Shown here: piece after piece, positions 35,879 to 47,900 of the stretch
Position numbering within the stretch: position 1 is the first letter of the stretch
How the letters are laid out: each line of letters starts with the position of its first letter
Origin: Cristatella mucedo
Lineage: Eukaryota > Bryozoa > Phylactolaemata > Cristatellidae
Direction of reading: 5' to 3'
Length of the DNA stretch: 64,000 nt
Assembly: GCA_009760855.2 (NCBI GenBank)
Contig: WPIO01000014.1
Coordinates: 1,982,001-2,046,000 of the forward strand
Position numbers and translations under genes: made by a program
The notes under the pieces: model-generated
Told to the model about the DNA's origin: nothing
The model's database searches: none
The model's input: only the letters and a program-made list of their open reading frames with translations

Positions 35879-36039
35879 CACCCCGATTTGGCCCAGTGAT
35901 TAAGGTGTACACTTAACCGAGGTCAAGGTGAATGTATATGACGACCGAGGTCGTGGACTCGAGCTCCGCGAAATACGTGAAGCGCCTGACCTGAGATTAG
36001 GTTCTCTTAGATCGCTATAATATGAACTATTATTATTAT
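35879..36039 (+). repeat. SINE-1 copy (tRNA-derived)
   Basis: Head TTTGGCCCAGTGATTAAGG, box B-like GGTCGTGGACTCGAGCTCC, then GAAGCGCCTGACCTGAGATT and an ATT tail. It sits between two LINE-A segments. Confidence 0.82.
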
Positions 36040-36043
36040 CCTT

Positions 36044-36260
36044 ACCTAAGCAGACCCGAATGTTTGCAATGATAAGTATCTGAAAGTAGCCAGACTTGAG
36101 TGTGTGAAGCTGATGACATTATCAAATGAAAGGTCACTTTGGAAGAGGGCACTCTGATTATATGCAGATGCCATAAGATATAATCTGGCTGTAATCAATT
36201 TGAGGGTTCACTTGTGAGTAATATCAAGTTGTCCCATATCTAGAGAGTCCATTTTGGTCA
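36044..36260 (-). repeat. LINE-A fragment, continuation or second copy
   Basis: Reversed RT-region sequence (CTAAGCAGACCCGAATG, then TGAAAGGTCACTTTGGAAGA). Its first 40 bp repeat, in diverged form, the last 40 bp before the SINE-1. Confidence 0.7.
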
Positions 36261-36812
36261 TTCGATTTTTGAAAATGCGCCACCGTGAAAGTGCGAATGT
36301 CAGCAACACACCGTTTAAAGGAGTTGAGCCAGTTATACGTCTTGGAAGGCCTGGTGAGGAAGGGATCTGAGCACAGGTACAGAAGCCGTCTGTGTCATCT
36401 GCATTGAAATAACAGCCTGGATCGTGCTTGGCGATTATATCGGCAAGAGGCGAGTGCGAATTGTGAAAAGAAGCAGGCTGCGAAACGATCCCAGGTGCAC
36501 CCCATACTCTAGAAGTTTACTGGATGACCATTGGCCTTCGATATCTGCCGGCCTTCGACTGTCTGCTGCTGTCTTCTTTTGAGAAAGGACGTAAACTTGC
36601 TGTGTACTGTCAGTGATTGTCGGAAAATCTTGATAGCACTCGAGGAGGACCTCGTGGTCAATATAATGAAATTCTGCTAACGTCCGGTTAAGAATACCTT
36701 TTTTAAATCGCCTCTATAAGCTGTGTTTATAGCAGCCGCGACAAGAATACTCTACGGTTGGGCAGCAAGCAGTGGGCGGAGCCATGATTTTCATCTACGA
36801 GCGGGGGGGGGG

Positions 36813-36845
<33 letters not shown>

Positions 36846-37625
36846 AAGACCTGGACCCCAGTTTGTTGTAGGGTGTAGAACGTGCACGTCGCTAGCTTAA
36901 AGATAAGGTTTAGGCGTCGCCAGTTTTGTCGTGCGTCGCCTGAGACTAGCATACGTTACGAGCGCCGTATTTGCAGCCCAGTTCTCTCTGGGCGCCGAAG
37001 CCACACGCCGCGTTTACGACGACTTTTAAGCAGTCGGTGAGACGGCTGCACTTGCACCGCGGGGAGCGCCGCCTGAGCTTCTGCACTAGGCAACCGCGTG
37101 GCGGAAATTAATGATGAACACGCTGGTCACGATTATGCCAATGCGATGGAGTCTAATAACAGCTGCACGCCAACAGCTAAGTGGCTTGTTGACTTTTATC
37201 TATATTGAGCTCGTAGCGCTTTATTTAATAAACTCTTAAGGCAGCTGCGTAAAAATCAGTGCGTGGCGAGTACAGTTGACATTTGGGAAAGGTCTGGTTA
37301 CTAGAGTACTCCAAGCAGTGGCGGTGGCGTGTTCGACAGCTAACGCCGGCTCTGGAAGCGATTTTTACGATACTTACAGTGTCCACAGCGATATCTTTGC
37401 GTCGGAGGAAGAATGAACCTTGCGCACGATCTCCTAGAAGGCGGAACGCACAGCCTCTGATGCTCAAGTCTTGTAAACTCACCCACTTCGACAGAGAAAG
37501 CATTCAAGTGGACCCACTGGCCTACCAATGTAGGAAGCAGCCGGCGAGGAGGAGGCGATAGTCTACCGGGAGCTATACTACCTAGCATACATACATACCG
37601 GGAGCTATACTACCTACATAGCTAG
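36261..37625. other. No gene recognised; G and GGC repeat
   Basis: Bases 36,270-36,560 may be more antisense LINE sequence, too diverged to align by eye. A G run and GGC repeats stand at 36,804-36,845, and the following 700 bp are CpG-rich. No exon could be supported. Confidence 0.35.
36804..36845. repeat. Poly-G and (GGC)n repeat
   Basis: A G run of about 12 followed by about ten GGC units. Confidence 0.95.
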
Positions 37626-37629
37626 ACTA

Positions 37630-37860
37630 CCGACTGATATCGCGACTTGACGACGCTGAAAAAGAAGCTGAAAACCACTGGTTCCCCAGTCTTTTCACCG
37701 TCCATGCGAACCATTCTTTGCGTGCTTATGCGTGCTGAAATTGTGAGAGTCATCACTAACCGATAGACGCGATTCCTTGCCACCATATGTACAGTGCCTA
37801 GAAAGTGATTATAAGTGTTATCTGAGAGCGCCATAGAAACGTCTTGTTATCATTATCACT
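37630..37860 (+). repeat. LINE-A 3' end, decayed
   Basis: CGACGCTGAAAAAGAAGCTG (end of coding), GCGTGCTTATGCGTGCTGAA, then a degenerate hairpin CAGTGCCTAGAAAGTGATTA. Confidence 0.65.
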
Positions 37861-38559
37861 CTAGCACTCAGCTGGTTAGTAATTCTAAGGCGCCACGTAT
37901 CCCAAAAATCCACCCTTCTTCCTAGTAAGGGATGGGGATGGACCGATGGCGCCTAGCGGGGCGGTTCTTATCGCCCGCGACCGCTGCACCTAGGTCATCG
38001 GCGTACGTCATTTTAGTCAAAATAGGAAAGTAGCCGGAGCTAGGTAGGCGGACGGTGCCGGGTGAGCGATTTAACCAACCAGGCATCGCGAGATAGTAAC
38101 CAATCGCATTGCCGCTCCACCACCAGGCTTTTGTAAGAGAAATAGATTGTGCGGAGCCGCCGGCGACAGCCGGCACGTGCTGGTCCTCGGGTCAGTCCCC
38201 ACCTGAAATTGGTCTGCAGTGTATCACCTGACCGGTGGAATAAGGTACGTTTAAAAGAAAAGCGTAGTCGCTTCTTCGCCATGCAGATGCCTTGTCGATT
38301 CCGGGTCGTGTATTGGCTCGCGCTGTGCGAGCGAGCCCGGTTTGAAAGCTTCGCTAGTTTACTCGTGGACACTCCTGTCCGGATTGCTATATGCGTCTGT
38401 GTTTTCTTGTTGGTGTGGGCCGCCAGATCCTCCATAGGAAATCGCATCTCGCTGGCTGTATGAAATAGGTCTCCTGTTCGAATTTGCGCTAGGCCATATT
38501 ATGAGCCAATCGTGGCGGTTACAGCTGCAGGCGCCGGCTTGTCGAGTATATCGGAGGGT
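37861..38559. other. No recognised feature
   Basis: Overlapping frames on both strands at 38,040-38,463 (up to 135 codons) have no motif or splice context. Confidence 0.4.
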
Positions 38560-39504
38560 ACCTTACTAGTTATGGGCAAACCGAGTGTGATTCAGAGATT
38601 GGAAAGGCTCTCTCAAAATTGGCTCTGCCAGCATATCTCCTGTCGAATCAGCTCGAAATCTAGGTGCCATATTCCAAAGCGACCTCTCGCTAGACGATCA
38701 TATCAGCTCCACAGTCAAATCTGCCTATTTTCAGCTTCATAACATTGCTAAAATTCGGGCTTGTTTAGATAAGGATACCACGTCCAAGTTGGTCCATGCA
38801 TTCGTGACATCCCGTCTCGACTTTTGCAACTCACTGCCTACTGGCCTACCAGCATGTGCGATCAGGCGATTGCAGCTGGTGCAAAACTCCGCAGCTAGGC
38901 TTGTCTGTCGTGAGCGTCGCAGTTGCCACATTACTCCACTTCTCGCCGACCTGCACTGGCTACCAGTCAAGCAACGGATTGACTTCAAGGTTTTGTCGCT
39001 CACTTTGAGGTCCCTTCATTCTATGGCTCCAGCCTATCTCTCAGATGTACTCCCCCACCAGGCCAAGCATCGTACCACCCGCTTTTCGGAATCCAACAGT
39101 CTAGAAATACCTCGTACAAACCTTAAATCCTTTGGAGACCGTGCATTTAGTTCGTATGCTCCCAAAGCCTGGAACTCCCTCCCGACCTGCGTCAGAACAT
39201 CCCCTGACCTGACCACATTTAAAAGGAACTTAAAACACACCTATTTAGGACAGCATTTAGTGGGTCCCTGTGATTCGTCCTTCACGTGCTTATGTGTGCT
39301 GACACTGTGCATGCTGCCACTAACCACATTTGCATGCTGACCCTGTGCATGTCACCCCTAACAATATTATTCATTTTGTTTGTTTTTCAAGCTTGATTTT
39401 ACTTACCATTCAATTGCATTTCCCTTTGCAGCAAATGTAAAGCGCCTAGAAAGAGATTAAGTTCTCTGAGGGCGCTTTAGCAAGTGCATTATTATTATTA
39501 TTAT
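38560..39504 (+). repeat. LINE-A, best-preserved 3' part
   Basis: It runs from the RT end (GKPSVIQRLERL) through a nearly intact C-terminal domain: an open frame from 38,789 contains FVTSRLDFCNSLPTGLP, then LADLHWLPVKQRIDFKVL and FGDRAFSSYAPKAWNSLP. The 3' untranslated region, hairpin (AAAGCGCCTAGAAAGAGATT) and ATT tail follow. The C-terminal sequence and ATT tail place it near CR1/L2-type LINEs. The 5' part is missing. Confidence 0.9.
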
Positions 39505-41620
39505 GGTAACCGCTGCCTCGCTAGATGCTAGCGCTCGACTACTGTATCTTACTACATGCACTATGTACTTTCCCACATTGGCAGGACGGCTACCTAGCCT
39601 TGATATTGCAGTAATTGATGCAGCGTGTTTAAGTTGAACTGTCATCTGTTGTAATACAATACCGACAGATTGTTCCTCACCGAGTATACTACGATTGCCA
39701 GAACTACTGCACAGGTCGACCTGAAGTGACCTACGTATTATTTTCTTGAGCGGTATCCTTGCTAGCCTCTAACTTTGGCCGATCGTTAGTGGTGGTACCC
39801 TCTTATCCTCCTCCTCCTTCGTCAGCCCAGCACTTTTTGTTTGTTTGTTTGTCCTAAATGTATCCGTTTGTGGGCTCGGCAGCCGAAACGCCGAAGTAAA
39901 GAGCCGTGTCATCGTAGTGTCAGTCTGATAAGATTGACATGCGAGCTGCAGTGCCGAGTGCCATCCAGAGGCTTTGAGCTGCATCAGCCCAAGCTCAACT
40001 AAACAGACTTGCCACCTCAGAATAAGTTTGCTTGGCATGGCCTCATTCCGCCGGTAACTGCATTCTTGTTTTGAATGCCAACATTGCGACCGATTCTATT
40101 CATAAGTATTAGCATTGACCATGCAGTTGTTATCTCCATTGCCCATGACTCTCGCTATAGAAATGGTAATGCAAAACAATAGTGAACAGTTCATTTGCAC
40201 GTAGGTCCAGAGCAAGAATCGAGCTAATGGCTGCGATATTCGAGAACAAACAAGCATTTCTATTCAACAACTTGCAGCTGCATTTACTGGAGGATAGGAC
40301 AGAAGCAGCTGGCCACTGAAGTAACGACGACTTGAAATAATTTTGTTTTGCTTGGAACCATTTGTGATAAGAATATAGAGATTGTGTCTGTGCATATTCA
40401 CAGTATGAAGTCAGTGCGTAGGTACTGTCGGCCACTGCCGATCATGCACCCTAATGGAAACGGCCCCAGAAGTAGGTGAACATTCATCGTCATGCATTGA
40501 CAAGGCGATGACAATGGTTCGACGAAATGTTGTTGGCTACTGAAAGGACAAGCTGCGGTAGTTCATTACAAATGAAAACTTCGCAGGCTCATTGCACAGC
40601 AAGGACATAGCCTTGCTAACCTGTTGTCTATTGAGGATATTTCGGAGGCACTCTTTAAGTTTCTGCGCTGTTAGCCTTCCGATTATGGCACTGGTGTCAA
40701 TCTTTCCGGCAACATATAATAGCCATGAGGACGAGCCCTTGTTCAAAGGGCCCAGATTTCGTGATATTTGACACTAGGACAGCCAGGTAGATCGATGTGA
40801 ACTAGATGCAACTCCATCTATGTATCAGATGTAAAACACCTCACTTTAGAGTAGCTTCTTGTTAGGATTATTGAAGCCAGTCGCTGAATAAAACACGATG
40901 ATGAAATCGGTAGAAGTATCTGACAGAATCTGTCATGATCGGTGTAATATGCGACATTTACCGACAGCATTTTCCGGATCAGGCTTGTAGTGAGCAAAAC
41001 GCTGGAAGAATGGTGGGGTGATGGTGGCGTGGTGATCTGGTCCAATGTGAACCACACTATCGTGCAATTGGCCAGGTAATTTGTATCCCTGCTGTATTTG
41101 CTTGCGAAAGTGCCATACTAGGAACTAATTTCTGTCTTACGAGGCTAGGGGTTTGACACTAAATGGTTCTAGCTTTCGCTGTGCACTCAAGACCGGCTGA
41201 CTGAGCTTTTCTGCAATTTTTTGCAATGCATAAGGTTGTTTTTCCCTTGCCATTTCTATTTGACCATCAATAGTTCTACATTGGGAGAATATGACATCTT
41301 GTGAACGTAAGGACACACTAGGTAATTGATCATAATTATGCCACTGAAAAGGCTCCTTTTAGCACACGGTGGTTTGCTTGCACTTCATGCGGTATGCCAG
41401 GCATATACGGTAGTGTTTGGATCCTCTTGAACTAGCTCTTGCTAGCTCGGAATTCGATAGGTTTACCTGCCTTTCTGCGCACCACACATTCGAACTAGTT
41501 GGAGAGACCGTTTAGGGTTATTACATGTTTTCGAAGGTGTGATAAACTAGCTTCAAAGCATCGGTTTCAATTATTTCTTATCTAGCAGTATCCCGTGTTC
41601 TTAACTCTGTCTATTCTTTG
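39505..41620. other. No recognised feature
   Basis: Three minus-strand frames of 69-101 codons lie between 40,130 and 41,057 in different frames. They look somewhat protein-like but matched no family. Confidence 0.35.
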
Positions 41621-41623
41621 CTG

Positions 41624-41784
41624 CGCTGGCTTGGCCCAGTGGTTAAGGTGCGTGCCTTTAACGAACGAGGTCAGGGTGAATACATTTGATGACCGAGGTC
41701 GTGGGCTCGAGCCCCATGGCATATGTGAAGTGTCTGAATAGAGATCAAGTTCTCTTAGGGCCCTATACAAATGAATTGTGTATT
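41624..41784 (+). repeat. SINE-1 copy ending just before AKR copy 2
   Basis: Head TTGGCCCAGTGGTTAAGG, box B-like GTCGTGGGCTCGAGCCCC, tail GAAGTGTCTGAATAGAGATC then CTATACAAATGAATTG. The tail ends about 30 bp before the probable AKR start codon and contains an ATG (41,771) in frame with it. Confidence 0.85.
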
Positions 41785-41812
41785 TCTTTTGGTACTTCCG
41801 TTAAGGAGGGGA

Positions 41813-41985
41813 ATGGCTGGTCCAGGTGACTGGAGTCTCAATTCCAACATAACCCTCAACGATGGAGTCGCGATGCCTTTCTTTGGACTGGGTGTATATC
41901 TTGCCTCAGGCGAGGATTGCTCTGAAGCCGTGTACCATGCACTACAGTGCGGATACCGACTTATCGACACGGCCGAGTTTTATGG
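41813..41985 (+). CDS. AKR copy 2 exon 1
   Basis: Codes [18 protein letters not shown] through IDTAEFY and a split Gly codon. Donor GTGAGT. Holds catalytic Asp52 and Tyr57. Confidence 0.9.
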
Positions 41986-44900
41986 GTGAGTGCCCACGTG
42001 ATGTTAGCGTGGATTGTATATGTCCGAGATGTGCTTCGCTTTAGTCTGGAATGCTGATTGCGCTGGGGGTGGCAATTTGCTAGAGCTTTACTGCCTCCTT
42101 GTTATGTAGGATATGCATTTTTCATTTTGAATTCTGCTGTGCACGTGTTTCCAAATCTCCTTAACTATTATTTGTTTTAGAATACTGGTTCAAAGATAAT
42201 ACCTGTTGGTTTTTGCAGGCTTGATAATGTGCACATCACTAATCCTTGGGTACTAATTCTCTTGCTGCAAAATGTAAAGTCCTGGTTAGAGATACATTTC
42301 TATTAAGGTGCTATATAAACTACCTATTATTATTAATAGTGTAATTATTATTCTTATCTGCAGTAAGAGAGTGCCTTGCTAGAATCGTTCCACAAATCAA
42401 GAGTAGATCTTTCTGTGTTTATCTAACAGAGGAACCGCTCATGCACTTTGTGCTCACATCGAAGCTCCTTCTACGGTGCTCTGCTTCATCATCGCTTCCA
42501 GCTTTGTACTGGGACAGTGCTTGGTCATTTAAGTAATTGTTTTTCACGATGGTTTATCAAATTTTTTACATATTGCAGAAAGCTTGCTTTTTCTTTAATA
42601 ACTGTTTTCATAGCATAAGGATCTGACATGCATTGTCTCAGTTCTGCCATCATATAATGACTGTGAGATAGTGAGCCTTCTCGGAGAGTACCGAGGCAGT
42701 TGCAGCTTACTACTGTTCTTCTGGTTGCATCGTCAGCTGTATTTTGCATTAAAAATTGCCTGCAGCCTGTTTTGTAACTGTGATAGACCTTTGGACTTGG
42801 GAGGACTTTATAAACGTGATGTAACTGCTGTGATTTTTCCTCTGCCAGTAGTTATCCTAGTCAATGCTCTTTTCTCATCCATCACCCACAATGCATATTG
42901 CTGCTGTGACTGCTTAAGACCGAGAAGTTGTGTATTAATAAAATTAAATAATTAAATAAAATTAAATAAAAATAATTATAAATTCAAGCATAGACAAAGC
43001 AATCGCACTCGAAAAAATATGGTTACCTTAGGCGTTGATGGGGCAGCTAAAATTGAGGTTATTAATTTTTGCTATGGGTCAAGGTCTCGCATAGAGCTTT
43101 TTATTTTACAGCTCAACTATCACACCAACGTTAGAAGCACTTTACCGTTATGTAGAAGGCCCCTACAAGTTTTTCTATGTGCTGCTGCTGGTTCCAGTCT
43201 ACTAGTTTTGATCTGAATATGCATGTCTTTTCTTGTTTAGATTTCCTCAGTGCCTTGTCGAATTTTGCCACGGTAATTTTCCATTTATCTGTGAATTTAC
43301 ATTTGCATCGTTTCTTGTTTTCATTTTCTACTGCTCCCTACCTGTTGCTGAGCAGGTCATGTAGACTATTAGAGACTGTTTTGCCAATGCATTTGATATG
43401 AAATGCTGAAATTGCTGCTGCATATGGAACTAACGTTCACTCCAAGACATTATGCCTGTAGTCTGGCATCTGGCCTGTACTTTCCTTTCATGTCACCTGT
43501 TTCAGAAGCAGAATGTGCTAAAAGGCAACTTATTCAGTTCATATTGGCCTGGCATTTAAACAAATACTGCTGTTTGAAAAAAGTAATATGGGGATTTTCT
43601 CCTCGATCATTTGTGCAAATGTTATAGATTATAAATTTCAAGTAGATTTTTGTAGTTGGGGGCATTACCACATCTTTCAATAGTAGCTTTACGTGATTTT
43701 CAATCTATATAAATGGTTATGTTAGTATGTAAGCCCGTGAGTGAGTGAGTGCTTAAACACAACTCACTGATGCCATGCTTACGTTGTACTCATTGTGACA
43801 TTTTTAGTACTATTACGATGGTTCATCGGCTGCCATGTCAACGTATCAAGAGAGATTAACAACTAATTTGCATATGTAGCTACACCATCTAGACATAGTT
43901 GAAATTGAACATCGTATGCATTGAATTATGACATAGGAGGAGCTGGCGTTTGATTGCTTTTGCTTACCTACACATGCTAACGCTGTCGAGATTATGTCTT
44001 GGTGGAATGTGGAACAAATGAAAATGAAGAGCAAGAGCATCTGTAAAGTGCCTAGAAACAGATTACATTATCCGAGGGTGCTATGCAAATGTATTATTGT
44101 TATTATAAACAAGAGCAAGACCAGAACAGTCAGTCCTAGCATAGGTCTGCCGGTCGATGAGTCATTAAGGCTGAGCCCTCGTGAAGCTGCATGCCTAAAT
44201 GCATGGTATTTTTTCTATTTGAATTTACCCAGAAGTTTTCGCGGATGCATGTCGGTCGATTGATTCATTATTGTGCTGGATTTTGTGTAAAAAGAAAGGT
44301 TTCTTGTAGCTGAAAAGGTAAAGTAACAAGGGTAGCAAACCGCGGCAGCCAACAGTGTACGATTGTATGTGCCGGCCTTCTTATTTTGGGGGTAGTGTTT
44401 GACCTTTTGTACGTTTTTTGCAGTAACGAAGTGTATGTAGGCAAGGGTGTAAATAAATTTTTGAAAGAGTCAGGCAAACGCCGAGAGGATATATTTGTGG
44501 TGACGAAACTGTGGTTTGATCATCACGGCGCAGCTGCATGCAGAAAAACATTTTTGGAGCAGCTTGAGAAGTAAGTTGAGATCACTTCTGTTCTAATTTG
44601 ACTGCTGGTTCTGATGTTGCTGGTTCTGATGTTGCTTATCTGATGTTGCTTATCTGATGTTGCTTATCTGATGTTGCTTATCTGATGTTGCTGGTTCTGA
44701 TGTTGCTTATCTGATGTTGCTTATCTGATGTTGCTGGTTCTGATGTTGCTGGTTCTGATGTTGCTGGTTCTGATGTTGCTTATCGTGTCACTTTAGGGCA
44801 AGCAGGTTGAGTTGTAGGTGACAGGTGCAGATGCAGCTTTCGAGCTTTGTGTGCTGTATTCGTTTTGGTCCTTGAATTCTTATTTACTGTTCGTTACTTT

Positions 44901-47900
44901 CAGCCATAGCTTATTCTACATCGTGCACATAATTTAAACCCAGCTACGTGTTTTGCAACCTAAAACAGCTCTGCTCTATGACAGGACCGCTCCATAATTT
45001 TAGGCTAGACATTGGCTATGTCGATCTGTATTTAATACATAGCCCAACTGGTGGCAAGAACATTGAAACCTACAAGGAAATGCTTAAGCTTAAGGACGAA
45101 GGTAAAATCAGGTGAGACATTTGCTTTGTATGGCTTGTTTTCGTCAAGATACTATCGGAGTTGTTTGCAAATGATTGCTTAGGCATTCCATTACTTATTT
45201 ATTAATCTGCTGATGCGAAAGTTGGCACCACGATTTCTGAGTAGGTTGTCATTGCTTTCAATGCTGTTAATGTCTTTCAGGAGAGTTTTCAATTTAAGCT
45301 CTTTCTATTATTATTTAAATTTTTAAAAGTAGCTTTTTTGTTTCTGGTTATTGCTCACAATTGTTATTGGATGAGGCTATTCACCATCGTTGCTTTTAGG
45401 ATTGCTATACTACAGTGTGATGCTTACAAACATTCACTGAGCAAAGGCCCTGATATTGTTTAGGGAAGGCCAGCAGTACAGCTAAGTTTTTTGTTAATGG
45501 GTTTTGCATCCTATCCGTTTAATTGTTGCCAGCCTGAAAGAGTGACAGTCTACTCTTGACTTGAGTGTGTCACCTGTTGCCATGAGCAGTAAGCATGATT
45601 CGGCTGGTTGTCACATCATCATAGTTTAACCGTAGAGTAAGCTATTCTTTGACGTAAGGGCAGCATTAGTTCCCATTAGAACCCAGTATAGTATACATAA
45701 GACTTTGTGCCAACATTTAAAGATAAGAACGACAAGGTCCTTGTTAGGTCCGGAAACTCTTACTGTTTTATTGTCTGCTCAGGAAACTTAGCTCACCTGT
45801 TCCTGTAGGCTTTTGCCCTGCTTCCACGTGTGACAAAATACTTTATAGACTTGATCCAGAGCCATAGATATCGTATGCACTGCCCAACTAGTCGTACTTG
45901 TGCTCAATGCCTTTCGCTGTTGTGATATACCGACCTCCTTCTGGCTGTCTAAACTTGTTTTTAGAGGAATTTTTTTCGAGTGCCTTGCTAAAATATTTGT
46001 GTGTGACAAGCCGTTAGTGATTGCTGGAGACTTCAATATTCACACTGACAAGCCCATTAACAGCCAGGTCTGCTCATTTCTTGAGTGTCTGGAGAATTTT
46101 GGTTTGATCCAACACTTTAATCATACCACCGATGTCGGTGGCCATATTCTAGATCTCGTGATCAGTAAGGATGTCTTCCCCAGTGACCCTGTGGTTAGCC
46201 TGCTGACCCTCTCAGATCATTATTCGGCCTCGTTTACTGTTCCTGCTCCCTTGTACGTGCAGGGTAATATCGAACTTGTCCAGCGACGTAACTTAAAAAG
46301 CATTGACATAGACATAATTTTGAAATCTATTTGTGATGCAGGTCTTCTTGATCTGCACCCAGACTCGACCGACTGCCTCGATACCCTCACTGATGCAGTG
46401 AACATGACGATTAGGAGTGCTCTTGACAAGCATGCTCCCGGTTATTCTATCCTTATACAGAGTCGTGGAGACTCCTTTCAATTTACAAAAACACTTCAAA
46501 AGATGCGCTGTTTTAAGTTCAGGCTTGACCGTCGTTTTAAGAGATCGGGGTCTGATGCAGATCTAATCAATTTCAAAGAATTCCTTCGAGTTTACACCCC
46601 GAAGCATAAAAAAGCCAGGGCTTCTTTTTTTACTCGAAAACTGAATTCCTGCCAGTCGGACCCGAAACAGATTTATAAGTATGTAAACAATTTACTGACC
46701 AATGCTGAGAGGTCTGACTCCCCAGATATAAATGGCTCAGCTAAAAAGTTTTCAACCTTCTTTACTGAAAAAATTGTGCACCTTCGTCCCTCCATAAAGC
46801 CTCCTCTGAGTAAAGCAATTGTAGAATCGAAACCTGTGACCTTCCTTAAAAGGTTTTCCGAGGTTTCTGCATGCGATATGGCTACTTAATAAGGTCTAGT
46901 AAAAAGAGCTCGTCTCCTGAAGACCTTATACTATCATCTCTATGGTCTTCACCGGCAGACCAACTTAGCCCTGCCATATCCGAAATTGTTAATGCTTCTT
47001 TGGAAAAAGGGTGTCGTACCCAAGTCCTGCAAATCAGCGATGATACTTAAAAAGCCTGGATTAGATACAGAGGTCCTGCAAACTATCGCCCAGTTTCTCT
47101 TCTTCCGTTTTTGTTCAGATTCTTGAAAAATGGTCGCTAAGCAGCTGGTTGCACAAATTGAAAGAATGAAAATGTCAGAAACATTTCAATCGGGGTTCAA
47201 GAGCCAGCACTCCACTGAAACTGCTCTCCGTGTTAACAATGACATTCTATATGGCAACGACGATGGGAATGTCACTGCTCTAGCTTTGCTAGATCTATCA
47301 GCTGCCTTTCGACACCATCGATCACGATGTCCAACTTGAACGATTGAGGGCAACGATCGGTCTTGCAGACGAGGCACTGGTATGGTTTAAATCGTACTTG
47401 TCTAATCGTGTTCAATCCTTGTCGTAGGGGGATCATTTCTCACACACGAGACTGGTCACCTGGGGAGTTCCTCAAGGGTCCGTACTCGGTCCCTTGCTGT
47501 TCTCCATTTACACTCAACCTCTGGGAAAAGTGATTAAGGCCCATGGAATAGGATATCACTTTTATGCTGACGATACTCAGCTGTATTTGTTATTCAAACC
47601 GTCGGAATCTGCTGCAGCAACAGATAGATTGAATGCTTGCCTTGCCGGCATACGATCCTGGATCTCGGAAAGTTTCTTGAAACGAAAAAAAACTAAAGAA
47701 CTAAACGATAAAACCGAACTGCTGCTCATAGGACACCTTAAACGTGTGGCTGAATTAAAAAGACTATGCTCTTCTACTGGGTGATGCCGTTGTGCAACCA
47801 TCACTTGGTGCTCAAGATTTAGGTGTCGTTTTCGAAAGCTGACTAAATTTTAAAAGTTTCATTCGGAAGACTGCTTCTACAGCTAGCCATCACGCCCGAT

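Noticed and set aside
38040-38463. Overlapping frames of 135 and 104 codons on opposite strands
   Set aside because: They overlap each other and neither has a recognisable domain.
38789-39340. 183-codon open frame as a host gene
   Set aside because: It is the C-terminal domain of LINE-A, repeated in several copies in this window.
40130-41057. Three minus-strand frames suggesting a decayed gene
   Set aside because: Some segments look protein-like, but no family, shared frame or splice sites could be shown.
44604-44784. CRISPR array
   Set aside because: Units are directly tandem without unique spacers, and the DNA is eukaryotic.
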